From NCBI GenBank assembly GCA_958295715.1, contig OY282371.1, forward strand, positions 1,125,183 to 1,189,182: a stretch of 64,000 bases of DNA, written 5' to 3'. The number at the start of each line of letters is the position of its first letter. Position 1 is the stretch's first letter. This stretch comes from an uncultured Dehalococcoidia bacterium. GTDB lineage: Bacteria; Chloroflexota; Dehalococcoidia; Lucifugimonadales; GCA-2712585. Under the pieces are notes generated by a model. The model ran no database searches and was not told the DNA's origin. It saw only the letters and a program-made list of their open reading frames with translations. The position numbers and the translations under genes were made by a program. Positions 33,684 through 42,087 of this stretch are shown here, in pieces.

Positions 33684-35384
33684 ATGCGATTTACCAGACT
33701 AATGACCAAGACCATGCGGACGGACCCGGCGGAGGCGGAAACGCCCAGCCACCGGTACATGCTGAGGACGGGCATGGTCTTTCAGGTGGCCGCCGGCGTC
33801 TACGCCTACCTGCCCCTGGCCTGGCGCTCCCTGCGCAAAATCGAGGGGATTATACGCGAGGAGATGGACGCCGCCGGCGGGCAGGAGATCCGGATGCCGG
33901 CCCTGCAACCCATAGAGCTATGGGACGAGTCGGGCAGGAGCAAGACCTTCGGGAAGGCCCTGTTCACCCTGAAGGACCGGCGGGAGCGCGGGATGGTCCT
34001 GGCCCCCACCCATGAAGAGGTCATCAGCCAGTTGGCCAAGACCTACATCCAGAGCTACCGGGACCTGCCCGTCATCCCGTACCAGATACAGACCAAGTTT
34101 CGCGACGAGCCCAGGTCCCGGGCCGGCCTCATACGCGTCAGGGAGTTCGACATGAAGGACGCCTACAGCCTTGACGCCGACGAGGACGGGCTGGAATCCA
34201 GCTACCGGGCCATGGCCCAGGCCTACCGGAACATCTACGAGCGATGCGGCCTCCCCGCCTTGATGGCCGAGGCCGACAGCGGGGCCATCGGCGGCAAGGA
34301 CTCCCACGAGTTCATCCTGCCCACGCCCACCGGCGAGGACACGGTTATCACCTGCGACGGCTGCGACTACGCGGCGAACCTGGAAAGGGCCACGGGGGTT
34401 AAGCCCCCCCTCGCCCCGGAAGCCCCGCTGCCCATGGAGGAGGTCTCCACGCCGGGGGTGAAGACCATCGCCGCCCTGTCGGATTTCCTGAGAGCGCCGG
34501 AGAGCAAGACCCTGAAGGCCGTCTTCTACGACGCCGACGGCGAAACGGTCTTCGTGACCATCCGGGGCGACCTGGAGGTCAACGAGGTGAAGCTCAGCAA
34601 CCACCTGAAGGCCGCCGCCCTGCGCCTCGCCACCGAGGAGGAGGTCAGCCGCGCCGGGCTGGTCGCCGGCTCCGCGTCGCCGGTGGGTCTTGAGGGCATC
34701 CGGCGGGTGGCCGACGACTCCATACTTTCGGGGGCCAACTTCGTGGTGGGGGCCAACAAGCCCGGCGCCCACCTGCTAAACGCCAACTACCCCAGAGACT
34801 TTGAGGTGGACGAGGTCTTGGATATCGCCATGGCCGCGGCGGGGCAGGAGTGCCCCGGCTGCGGGGGAACCCTCAAGTCCGTTCGCGGCATAGAGGTGGG
34901 GCATATCTTCAAGCTGGGGACCTTCTACAGCGAGACCATGGGCGTCCAGTACCTGGACAGGGAGGGCCGCCGCAGGCCGGTTATCATGGGCTGCTACGGC
35001 ATCGGGGTGGGAAGGCTCTTGGCGGCCGCCATAGAGCAGAACCACGATGACAAGGGCATACGGTTCCCGGTTCCCATAGCCCCGTACCACGTTCACCTGG
35101 TGGGACTCAATCTGACGGACCCGGATGTGGCGACGGCGGCGGAAGACCTGTACCGGCGCCTCTGGAACGCGGGGGTTGAGTGCCTCTACGACGACCGCCC
35201 GGAGGAGACCGCCGGGGTGAAGTTCAACGACGCCGACCTCCTGGGCCTCCCCCTCCGCGTGGTGGTGAGCCGGCGCGCCCTCGCCAACGGCTCCGTGGAG
35301 GCGCGGCGCCGCGGCGACAAGGCGGCGACCCTCTTGCCCCTCGCCGACGTGGAGCAGGACGTTAAGGGGCTGTTGTTTACATAA
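33684..35384 (+). CDS. proS: Prolyl-tRNA synthetase, bacterial type with editing domain
   Basis: 566 residues from the ATG at 33684. AAGGTGA precedes it, and MRFTRLMTKTMRTDPAEAET matches family N-termini better than the GTG four codons earlier. Class II motif 2 is FRDEPRSRAGLIRVREFDMK. The YbaK-type editing insertion lies in the middle (about 225-390, including DDSILSGANFVVGANKPGAH). Motif 3 is GCYGIGVGRLLAAAIEQ. The anticodon-binding domain is C-terminal, with DDRPEETAGVKFNDADLLG. It charges tRNA-Pro in the cytoplasm. A TATAAT at 33642-33647 is the likely -10 box. The gene ends LFT-stop on TTTACATAA, as uppP does. Confidence 0.95.
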   Translation: MRFTRLMTKTMRTDPAEAETPSHRYMLRTGMVFQVAAGVYAYLPLAWRSLRKIEGIIREEMDAAGGQEIRMPALQPIELWDESGRSKTFGKALFTLKDRRERGMVLAPTHEEVISQLAKTYIQSYRDLPVIPYQIQTKFRDEPRSRAGLIRVREFDMKDAYSLDADEDGLESSYRAMAQAYRNIYERCGLPALMAEADSGAIGGKDSHEFILPTPTGEDTVITCDGCDYAANLERATGVKPPLAPEAPLPMEEVSTPGVKTIAALSDFLRAPESKTLKAVFYDADGETVFVTIRGDLEVNEVKLSNHLKAAALRLATEEEVSRAGLVAGSASPVGLEGIRRVADDSILSGANFVVGANKPGAHLLNANYPRDFEVDEVLDIAMAAAGQECPGCGGTLKSVRGIEVGHIFKLGTFYSETMGVQYLDREGRRRPVIMGCYGIGVGRLLAAAIEQNHDDKGIRFPVPIAPYHVHLVGLNLTDPDVATAAEDLYRRLWNAGVECLYDDRPEETAGVKFNDADLLGLPLRVVVSRRALANGSVEARRRGDKAATLLPLADVEQDVKGLLFT

Positions 35385-35468
35385 CCCGCGGCGATGCGGC
35401 GCCATTAACGCGCACTCAAGACGGCATGAATGCGGCGCTGAAAACGCGGCATTAAAAGGAGAAAATAA

Positions 35469-36272
35469 ATGGCGGGAATATGGCCGGGAGACATCCAGTG
35501 CGCGGCCCTGCTCACCTTCGACGTAGACGGGCCTAGCGGCTCCATCAACCGCAACCCGGAGGCCGTCAACATGCCCAGCCTCCTATCCATGGGCGAGTAC
35601 GGCCCCAAGGTGGCCATGCCCCGCATCCTCGACCTCCTAGACGCCTACAACGTCAAAAGCTCCTTCTTCGTCCCCGGCTTCATAGCGGAGAACCACCCGC
35701 AGTTGATGAAGGATATCGTGCGCCGCGGCCACGAGGTCGGCCACCACGGCTACATGCACGAACCCCCGGCCACCCTCACCGCCGAGGAGGAGTGGGACGT
35801 CCTCCGGAAAGGCGTGTCCATACTTGAGGAAACGACCGGCGGCAGACCCCTGGGCTACCGCTCCCCCTCGTGGGAGCTGAGCCAACGGTCCCTGGGCTAT
35901 CTGGCCGACCTGGGGTTCAGGTACGACAGCAGCCTCATGGGAGACGACGCCCCCTATCTGGTGAACGCCGGCGAAGGACGCCTGGTTGAGCTTCCCATCC
36001 ACTGGCTCTTGGACGACGCCCCCCACTTCAGCTACGCCCCGTCCCTGGGACGCGCCGGCCCCATGAAGAGCCCCGACGAGGTGTATTCCAGCTGGAAGGC
36101 CGAGTTCGACGGCCTGTACAGGTACGGGCGGTCCTTTCACCTCACCATGCACCCCTACATAATCGGCCGTCCGGGCAGGCTCCTAATGCTGGAGCGGCTC
36201 ATCAACTACATAGCCGCCTTTCCCAACGCCCCCTTCATGCGGGCCATCGACGTGGCGGAGATGTGGAGCTAG
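35469..36272 (+). CDS. Polysaccharide deacetylase, metal-site intact (CE4)
   Basis: 267 residues. NodB-type metal motifs are present, unlike the PuuE-like genes at 6.6-10.9 kb: TFDVDG (Asp18, Asp20) and GHHGYMHEPP with His93-x3-His97. A substrate-side segment RSPSWELS and the late His in HLTMHPYIIG follow. The architecture is close to the Helicobacter PgdA/HpPgdA branch of single-domain enzymes without a signal peptide. Substrates in that branch are uncertain; peptidoglycan or a small N-acyl compound is possible. It lies between proS and UPF0182 with no evident operon. Confidence 0.85.
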   Translation: MAGIWPGDIQCAALLTFDVDGPSGSINRNPEAVNMPSLLSMGEYGPKVAMPRILDLLDAYNVKSSFFVPGFIAENHPQLMKDIVRRGHEVGHHGYMHEPPATLTAEEEWDVLRKGVSILEETTGGRPLGYRSPSWELSQRSLGYLADLGFRYDSSLMGDDAPYLVNAGEGRLVELPIHWLLDDAPHFSYAPSLGRAGPMKSPDEVYSSWKAEFDGLYRYGRSFHLTMHPYIIGRPGRLLMLERLINYIAAFPNAPFMRAIDVAEMWS

Positions 36273-36282
36273 AGGCCCCGGA

Positions 36283-36312
36283 TTGGACGACCCATCGGCG
36301 GCGTGATACAAT
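36283..36312 (+). promoter_or_regulatory. Extended -10 promoter of the UPF0182 gene
   Basis: TGATACAAT at 36304-36312 is a TGn-extended -10 element (TACAAT). TTGGAC at 36283-36288 is a weak -35 at 18-bp spacing. The leader would be about 40 nt. Confidence 0.5.
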
Positions 36313-36359
36313 GCAGCCCCTTCAGCCTTGGACACCCGGCTTGAGGCCTCTATAGACAT

Positions 36360-39197
36360 ATGCAGAATCAGAATGGGGGAACCGACGCGGCAGGCCGCAA
36401 GAAACGCATTGACGTTAGCGACCTGAACCTTCCCGCTTGGAGTGGCCGCTCCACCAAGTGGGCAGTGGCCGGCATAGTCCTAGTCTTCCTGGTGATAGGC
36501 CTCTCCTGGGGCAAGGGCGTATACACTGACTGGCTCTGGTTCGACAGCCTCGGCTATGTGGACGTCTTCCGCAAGATACTGCTAACCCGCATCTGGCTAT
36601 TCTTCGCCGGCGCGGCCTTCTTCATCCTGCTGCTGGCCCCCAACATCTACCTGGTCTTCCGCCTCACCCAAAAGGACAGGCCGCCCACCCTGACGGCTGA
36701 AGCCAACCGGGTAATCAGGAAGGCCATGGCCCTGGCCGGAGGGCTGGCGGGCCTCATCGCCGCCGTGGCCTTCGGCTCAGCCGCCGCCGGCCGGTGGGAA
36801 ACGGTCCTCAAGTTCCTCAACTCCACACCCTTCACCGAGGTGGACGAGGCCACCGGCGTCGCCACGCCTCTGGTGGAGCCCGTATTCAACAAGGGCGTGG
36901 ACTTCTACGTGTTCACCCTCCCCTTCCTGGGGTTCATACGCGGGTGGTTCCTGGGCGCCGTCATAGTCGTCATCCTCATAGTGGCGGCCCTGTACCTGGT
37001 CCTCTTCGGCCTGCGCGAAAAGAACATCACCATTCCGAATAATGTAAAAATGCACGCCGCGGGAATTGCGGCGGCCCTCTTCCTGATCTTCGCCGCCGGC
37101 CACTGGATAGGGCGATGGGAGCTCCTCTACTCGCCGGCGGGGGCCGTTTTCGGCGTGGGCTACACCGACGACACCGCGCGAATCACCGTCCGCACCCTTC
37201 TAACCGTCATCGCCCTAATCAGCGGCGTCCTGGTCGTCGTCGGGGCCTTCCGGCCGGGATACCGGCTCATGGTCGGCGCCTTTGGCCTGTGGCTGGGCAT
37301 GACCATACTGGTGGGCGGGATATTCCCCAGCATCGTCCAACGCTTTCAGGTGGAACCCAACGAGTTCGAGCGGGAGAGGGAATACCTGGCCAACAACATA
37401 CAGTTCACCCGGTTGGCCTTTGACATCGACCAGCAAACGGAGCGGAACCACCTGGGCTTGGACAGGATTACGCCGGAGGCCGTCGACGAGAACCGCGGCA
37501 CCATAGACAACATACGCCTCTGGGACGAACGGCCCCTGGGCGAGATTTACAACCAGGTGGAGTTCGTGCAGTTCTTCTACGACTTTCACAGCGTGGGCGT
37601 AGACCGGTACGAACTTAACGACCAGGTGGAGCAGGTGATGCTGTCCAGCCGGGAGATCTCGGCGGAGAAGCTGCCTGAGGAGGCCCAAAACTGGGTGAAC
37701 CGCCATCTGGTGTACACCCACGGCCACGGCGTGGCCATGAGCGCCGTTAACGCCGTTAACGCCAACGGCCAACCCAAAATGCTAATCAGAGACGTTCCCG
37801 CCGTTCCCGCCGAGGGATTCGAGGAGTTGGCCCTAGACCAGGCGGGGGTCTACTACGGCCTCAAGAGCCTGCCCTTTGTCATCGTGGGGTCCAATCAGCA
37901 GGAACTTGACTACCAGGGCGAGGGGTCGGAGCCGGTGTTCACCGAATACGACGGCTCCGGCGGCGTTCGCCTAAGCTCCGTTCTGCGGCGCGCCGCTTAC
38001 GCCTGGAACTTCAGCGACATCAACATATTCATATCCGGGCAGGTGGACACCTCCCGCAGCCGCATCCAGTACCGGCGCACCGTGCCGGAGCGGTTCAGCG
38101 CCATAACCCCCTTCCTCATCCCCGACAACGACCCCTATCAGGTGGCCGCCGACGGGCGCATTTTCTTCATCCAGGACGGCTACACCACAACGTCCCAATA
38201 CCCCTACTCCACCCCCTGGGCCTCCCAGGAGTTCAACTACATCCGCAACAGCGTCAAGGCCGTGGTGGACGCCTACAACGGCACCGTGGACTACTACGTG
38301 TCGGAACCCAACGACCCCCTGATACGCTCCTACCAGCAGATCTTCCCGGGCCTCTTCAAGAGCATGGAGGAGATGCCCGCCTACCTGCGGGACCACGTCC
38401 GCTACCCGCGAGACCTGTTCACCATCCAGACCCGGATGCTCCTCCAGTACCACATGACCAACCCCGAGACCTTCTTCCAAAAGGGCGACCAGTGGTCCAT
38501 ACCGGTGCAGAGCTCCTTTGGGCGGGAAGCCACCCTGGACCCCTACTACATCCTGGCGCGGCTGCCCGGCGAGGATGAGGAGGAGTTCCTGCTCATTCAG
38601 CCCTTCACCCCCGACCGCCGGGACCCCCTCAAGGCCTGGATAGCCGTGCGCAACGACGCCCCCCACTACGGCGAAATGGTCCTGTTCCGCTTCCCCGAGG
38701 GGAAGAGCATCCTTGGCCCCAACCAGATTGAGGCGCGCATCGACAACGACGCCGCCATCTCCCAGCAGTTCACCCTCTGGGGACAGGTGGGATCCGAGGT
38801 GCAGCGCGGCAACATGCTGGTCATCCCGGTGGGAGACTCCATCCTCTACGCCGAGCCCATCTTCCTGAAGCCCGAGGCCCTGGAGTTCCCGGAACTGCGG
38901 CGCATCATACTGGCCGACGGGCAGCAGGTGGTGATGCAGCCCACCCTGGCCGACGCGGTGCGGGCCATCAAGGGGGAGATACCGGCCGTCGCGCCCGCCG
39001 TGGCCGAAGACCTGGGCGCGCCAACGCCCCCGACCCCCAGAGCAACCCCCACGCCGGCCCCGACGCCGCGGGGCGCCCTGCCCGATGACGTTACCCTAAC
39101 CTCCGAGGAGCTCCGGGAACTGCGGCGGTCGCTGGAGGCCCTGGGCCAGCAGATAAACGAGATAGAGGCCATCCTAGAGCAGATATCCGCCCCCTAA
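36360..39197 (+). CDS. UPF0182 family membrane protein
   Basis: 945 residues. Seven hydrophobic helices occupy the first third: about 33-49, 73-95, 118-138, 183-209, 219-243, 269-288 and 295-315. A long extracytoplasmic region follows with the family's GLDRITP, NNIQFTRLAF and DPYYILARLPGE segments. A Pro/Thr-rich linker (about 895-915) leads to a short terminal coiled coil (ELRRSLEALGQQINEIEAI). The family is widespread in Actinobacteria, Chloroflexi and Firmicutes, but its function is unknown. Length is at the usual 900-1000. Single-gene transcript. Confidence 0.9.
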   Translation: MQNQNGGTDAAGRKKRIDVSDLNLPAWSGRSTKWAVAGIVLVFLVIGLSWGKGVYTDWLWFDSLGYVDVFRKILLTRIWLFFAGAAFFILLLAPNIYLVFRLTQKDRPPTLTAEANRVIRKAMALAGGLAGLIAAVAFGSAAAGRWETVLKFLNSTPFTEVDEATGVATPLVEPVFNKGVDFYVFTLPFLGFIRGWFLGAVIVVILIVAALYLVLFGLREKNITIPNNVKMHAAGIAAALFLIFAAGHWIGRWELLYSPAGAVFGVGYTDDTARITVRTLLTVIALISGVLVVVGAFRPGYRLMVGAFGLWLGMTILVGGIFPSIVQRFQVEPNEFEREREYLANNIQFTRLAFDIDQQTERNHLGLDRITPEAVDENRGTIDNIRLWDERPLGEIYNQVEFVQFFYDFHSVGVDRYELNDQVEQVMLSSREISAEKLPEEAQNWVNRHLVYTHGHGVAMSAVNAVNANGQPKMLIRDVPAVPAEGFEELALDQAGVYYGLKSLPFVIVGSNQQELDYQGEGSEPVFTEYDGSGGVRLSSVLRRAAYAWNFSDINIFISGQVDTSRSRIQYRRTVPERFSAITPFLIPDNDPYQVAADGRIFFIQDGYTTTSQYPYSTPWASQEFNYIRNSVKAVVDAYNGTVDYYVSEPNDPLIRSYQQIFPGLFKSMEEMPAYLRDHVRYPRDLFTIQTRMLLQYHMTNPETFFQKGDQWSIPVQSSFGREATLDPYYILARLPGEDEEEFLLIQPFTPDRRDPLKAWIAVRNDAPHYGEMVLFRFPEGKSILGPNQIEARIDNDAAISQQFTLWGQVGSEVQRGNMLVIPVGDSILYAEPIFLKPEALEFPELRRIILADGQQVVMQPTLADAVRAIKGEIPAVAPAVAEDLGAPTPPTPRATPTPAPTPRGALPDDVTLTSEELRELRRSLEALGQQINEIEAILEQISAP

Positions 39198-39440
39198 AGC
39201 CCCTGCTCATCCCTGCGCCAGACCTCTCCCGGTGGGCCTTTACATAACGCGCTCCCGCCCCCCCATCCGCGACTCCCGACCACCCCATCCCTACCTCCCC
39301 ACCCCTCCTGCCCATCATTCTCGACCGCCCCTTTCCGTCATTCCCGCCCCATTTTCCGTCATTCCCGCGCAGGCGGGAATCCATCTTTCTATCTGCTCAG
39401 GTGGGTGGGGAGAGCAAGGCGACGCCCATAATGGACGCCA
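39198..39440. repeat. Intergenic motif and dRS3-like palindrome
   Basis: TTTACATAAC at 39239-39248, a truncated half-palindrome at about 39340-39350, and a full ATTCCC-GCGCAGGC-GGGAAT at 39361-39380. TATACT at 39446-39451 just downstream is a likely -10 box for the next gene. Confidence 0.8.
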
Positions 39441-39473
39441 TTGTGTATACTGATGCGTTGAAAGGAGACCGAT

Positions 39474-40094
39474 ATGCTTAAGGTTGACAGGTTCATGGCT
39501 GACTTGTCCGCGTTGCGCCCGGTGTTTCACTCGGAGGCGGACTTACAGCACGCCTTCGCGTGGGGAGTTCACGAAGCAGCGCCGGATTGCAAAATCCGTC
39601 TGGAGTTCCCGTTTCCGTCTAGAGAGCGCAGACGGTATCTTGATATCTGGCTTCCGGACGAGGGAATCGCTATAGAGTTGAAGTACCCGACCCGTAACCT
39701 GAAACTACGTCAAAGGGGTGAGTCCTATTCCCTTCGCGACCAATCAGCGCAGGACCTAGGGCGGTATGACTTCCTAAAGGATATCCAGCGACTTGAGCTC
39801 TTGTGTGAAAAATGGGGCGCGTGTAGGGCTGGGCTTGCCGTCTTGCTAACGAACGAGCCGCTCTATTGGAAGCCGCCCCTAAGTAAGACAACAGTAGACG
39901 CTGCCCTACGCCTACATGAAGGACGGACCGTTACAGGCGAAATGGCATGGGCAAGCCACGCCGGCCCCGGAACAATGGAAGGCAGGGAACCGCCCGTTCA
40001 TTTGAGAGGTTCTTATGACCTGCGCTGGCAAGACTACTCCAGCCACCCAGAAAAGTACGGGAAGTTCAGATATCTAGCGGTCTCAGTCGGCTGA
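39474..40094 (+). CDS. Orphan PD-(D/E)XK-like protein
   Basis: 206 residues, ATG behind AAAGGAG. The segment RRYLDIWLPDEGIAIELKYP has the spacing of a PD-(D/E)XK nuclease core, with Asp in LDIWL, then Glu and Lys in IELK. It is preceded by an early Glu/His-rich helix (SEADLQHAFAWGV) where such folds often place another active-site residue. The rest is unrecognised. Codon use is AT-richer than flanking genes. No restriction, toxin or mobile partner is adjacent; it sits in an island bounded by dRS3-like repeats. It may be a solitary defence-type nuclease. Confidence in the coding call is high and in the fold moderate. Confidence 0.7.
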   Translation: MLKVDRFMADLSALRPVFHSEADLQHAFAWGVHEAAPDCKIRLEFPFPSRERRRYLDIWLPDEGIAIELKYPTRNLKLRQRGESYSLRDQSAQDLGRYDFLKDIQRLELLCEKWGACRAGLAVLLTNEPLYWKPPLSKTTVDAALRLHEGRTVTGEMAWASHAGPGTMEGREPPVHLRGSYDLRWQDYSSHPEKYGKFRYLAVSVG

Positions 40095-40315
40095 GCTTAG
40101 AAGGATCCCGGCCCTTGCGGACGGATGGGGGGCGGCGGTTCGACGCGTTGGTTTTAGACAGGCGTTCCTGGATTCCCGTTTTCACGGGAATGACGGAAGG
40201 GGAGGGGCAGGCGGGAATCCAGGAAGCCATCAACATGGAACCGACTCTCTTCAAAACTAAGCGGGCACGCGTGCCCTTCCCGCCTGCGCGGCCCGCGTGC
40301 GGGCGTAGCCGCCTG
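40095..40315. repeat. dRS3-like palindrome and inverted composite repeat
   Basis: A GTTTTCAC-type palindrome lies at 40172-40191, preceded by GTTCCTGG. At about 40240-40300 comes the composite unit in inverse orientation: CTCTTCAAAACTAAG, the GC palindrome GGGCACGCGTGCCC, then a decayed palindrome arm. Confidence 0.8.
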
Positions 40316-40624
40316 CTACTCCCCCGCCTTGGATATCCTTTTGCGGTGCCACACCTCCAAGCCAACCCCGGCGATAATGCTAACCAGCCCGATATAGCCG
40401 CCGAATAGCAGAAAGATTATGCCCCCACCCGCAAGGCTGAACCATACGTCCGTTAGCCCCCTGGATATCCTTTTCCGGTGCCACACCTCCAAACCAACCC
40501 CGGCGATAATGCTAACCGCCCCGATATAGCTGCCGAATAGCAGAAAGATTATGCCCATCCCCACCAGCACGCCATTGGCCAGGGCCGATAGTCTGTGCCG
40601 CTTCAATATCTGGTCGTCGTACAT
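40316..40624 (-). CDS. Small membrane protein with internally duplicated unit
   Basis: 102 residues. The first 57 (MYDDQILKRHRLSALANGV, GIIFLLFGSYIGAVSII, AGVGLEVWHRKRIS) match the 58-residue protein at 40913-41089. A linker is followed by a second copy of the unit, GIIFLLFGGYIGLVSIIAGV then EVWHRKRIS. At DNA level the roughly 95-bp unit occurs three times, at 40328-40422, 40461-40555 and 40927-41021. It has two hydrophobic helices. Function is unknown. It appears to have arisen by duplication of the neighbouring small gene followed by an internal duplication. Confidence 0.7.
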   Translation of the reverse strand: MYDDQILKRHRLSALANGVLVGMGIIFLLFGSYIGAVSIIAGVGLEVWHRKRISRGLTDVWFSLAGGGIIFLLFGGYIGLVSIIAGVGLEVWHRKRISKAGE

Positions 40625-40673
40625 CGCTTCTATGCATCTTCCTAATTATCGTTGTGCTTGGGGCCGCGCCTCA

Positions 40674-40815
40674 CTAGTGGTCCTCACCCAAGAACAGGCT
40701 CAGGGACACGCCCAACTCCGTAAGGGTGGTCACCACCACCGCCGCTATCAGAACCCCCAAAGCCATCATCGGTATAGACCTCCGAGGGGGGGGGATGTCG
40801 AACACCCAGGCGGCC
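40674..40815 (-). pseudogene. 3' fragment of small multidrug-export-like gene
   Basis: The last ~46 codons (ending LSLFLGEDH-stop) of the intact gene at 41148-41687 are duplicated here, with a 3-bp insertion in the G-tract. The 5' part is missing. The duplication junction at about 40816 is followed by short repeated pieces (GGCCCTGTCAGGAGG twice between 40828 and 40890). It is a remnant of a segmental duplication that also copied the small membrane gene. Confidence 0.8.
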
Positions 40816-40912
40816 AACGCCGCGGCCCTGTCAGGAGGTTAGCTAAGCTTTACGGCGGCGGCCAGCGCCGAGGCCCTGTCAGGAGGTCAGGCGAAGGTCT
40901 ATGGCGGGCCGG

Positions 40913-41089
40913 CTACCCCCGCGCCCTGGATATCTTTATCCGGTGCCACACCTCCAAGCCAATCCCGGCGATAATGCTAACCGCCCCGATATAGCTGATG
41001 TATAGCACAAAGATTATGCCCATGCCCAGCAGAACGCCGTTGGCCAAGGCCGATAGTCTGTGCCGCTTCAATATCTGGTCGTCGTACAT
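40913..41089 (-). CDS. 58-residue small membrane protein
   Basis: I translated this by hand. It begins MYDDQILKRHRLSALANGV and continues with one hydrophobic helix (GIIFVLYISYIGAVSII) and a basic tail EVWHRIKISRARG, ending at TAG. It lies 58 nt downstream of the export-like gene on the same strand and is probably co-transcribed with it. It is the parental form of the 102-residue protein at 40316-40624. Conservation of the reading frame in both copies supports that it is translated. Confidence 0.65.
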   Translation of the reverse strand: MYDDQILKRHRLSALANGVLLGMGIIFVLYISYIGAVSIIAGIGLEVWHRIKISRARG

Positions 41090-41147
41090 CGCTTCTACGC
41101 ACCTTCCTAATTATCGTTATTATCGTTGCGCTTGGGGCCGCGGGTCA

Positions 41148-41687
41148 CTAGTGGTCCCCGCCCAGGAACAGGCTCAGGGACACGCCCAACTCCGTAAGGG
41201 TGGTCACCACCACCGCCGCTATCAGAACCCCCAAAGCCATCATCGGGATAGACCTCCGGGGGGGGATGTCGAACACCCAGGCGGCCAGGCATCCCGACCA
41301 GGCCCCCGTGAAGGGCAGAGGCGTGGCCACGAAGGGGACCAACGCCCAGCGTCCGTACCGGGAAAACCTGGCGCCGGCGCTGCTCCTCAGCCTCTCGGTG
41401 CGCCACTCCAACAACCCCCGGATAGGCTGGGGGAACCGCGTGAGCAGGTGTCCCAGCCGTTGCAGGACCCAGGGCAGGACCAACACGGGAATCATGTTGC
41501 CGACGGCGGCCCACAGCAGCGCGTCATACCATGTGAAGTCAAACCGCACCACCGCCCACGGGATGGCGAACCGGAGCTCCCCCACGGGCGCGGCGGCCAT
41601 GCCCATGACGGCCAGACCGTCTACCACCGGCAAGAGCTTCCGCCCCTGCCTGCCGTGGCTCCAAAGGCCGAGGCGCCGCGAATCCAA
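41148..41687 (-). CDS. Small multidrug-export (COG2426-like) membrane protein
   Basis: 179 residues with family marks GELRFAIPWAV (36-46) and PLPFTGAWSG (123-132). Three to four membrane helices lie at about 58-76, 112-138 and 148-168. The start is uncertain: the frame opens at a TTG at 41687, but the family usually begins shortly before the GELR motif, so an internal start is possible. The transport role of this family is putative. Its 3' end has been duplicated upstream as the fragment at 40674-40815. Confidence 0.75.
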   Translation of the reverse strand: MDSRRLGLWSHGRQGRKLLPVVDGLAVMGMAAAPVGELRFAIPWAVVRFDFTWYDALLWAAVGNMIPVLVLPWVLQRLGHLLTRFPQPIRGLLEWRTERLRSSAGARFSRYGRWALVPFVATPLPFTGAWSGCLAAWVFDIPPRRSIPMMALGVLIAAVVVTTLTELGVSLSLFLGGDH

Positions 41688-41818
41688 CCCGCCCTGTCGT
41701 TTCCAAACCTAATCATAGTCACCGGCCTCAGTTTACCATCCAACCCCATTCACGCCTACCGCCCCTTGACGCCTCCGCCACGCTGGGATACCCTTGGCGC
41801 GGCTCCCCTTTTAGCGCC

Positions 41819-42064
41819 ATGCACCCACCCCGCGGCAGCAAAACCTCACTTATGAACCGGCCACACTGGGGTACCGGCGTCAAAATCCTGGCCCTCGTGA
41901 CCCCGCTAATGGTGGCGGGGGGAATAGTCGTCACGGTGATTGGAGCGCAGCGCGAGACTGCCCCGGTGGTTGTGGCGGGGGCCGTGGCGATAATTCTGGG
42001 GCTGCGACTGGCTAGACCCGTGGCCCAAAGCGTCATCGACTGGCTAGACCGGCGCGGCGCGTAG
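41819..42064 (+). CDS. Small two-helix membrane protein, unrecognised
   Basis: 81 residues, or 70 from the internal ATG at codon 12. Helices lie at about 22-42 (ILALVTPLMVAGGIVVTVIG) and 48-64 (PVVVAGAVAIILGLRLA), followed by a charged tail ending DWLDRRGA. It is divergent from the export-like gene and converges on the GT2 gene. No clear ribosome-binding site. The strong hydrophobic pattern is the main support. Confidence 0.5.
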   Translation: MHPPRGSKTSLMNRPHWGTGVKILALVTPLMVAGGIVVTVIGAQRETAPVVVAGAVAIILGLRLARPVAQSVIDWLDRRGA

Positions 42065-42087
42065 ACAGTTCCCCGCGCCTCCGGCCC

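Noticed and set aside
40551..41855. Plus-strand frames of 147 and 285 codons over the duplicated small-protein locus
   Set aside because: Low-complexity HHRRYQNPQ/PGGDVEHPG-type translations run antisense to the membrane genes. They look repeated only because the locus itself is duplicated.
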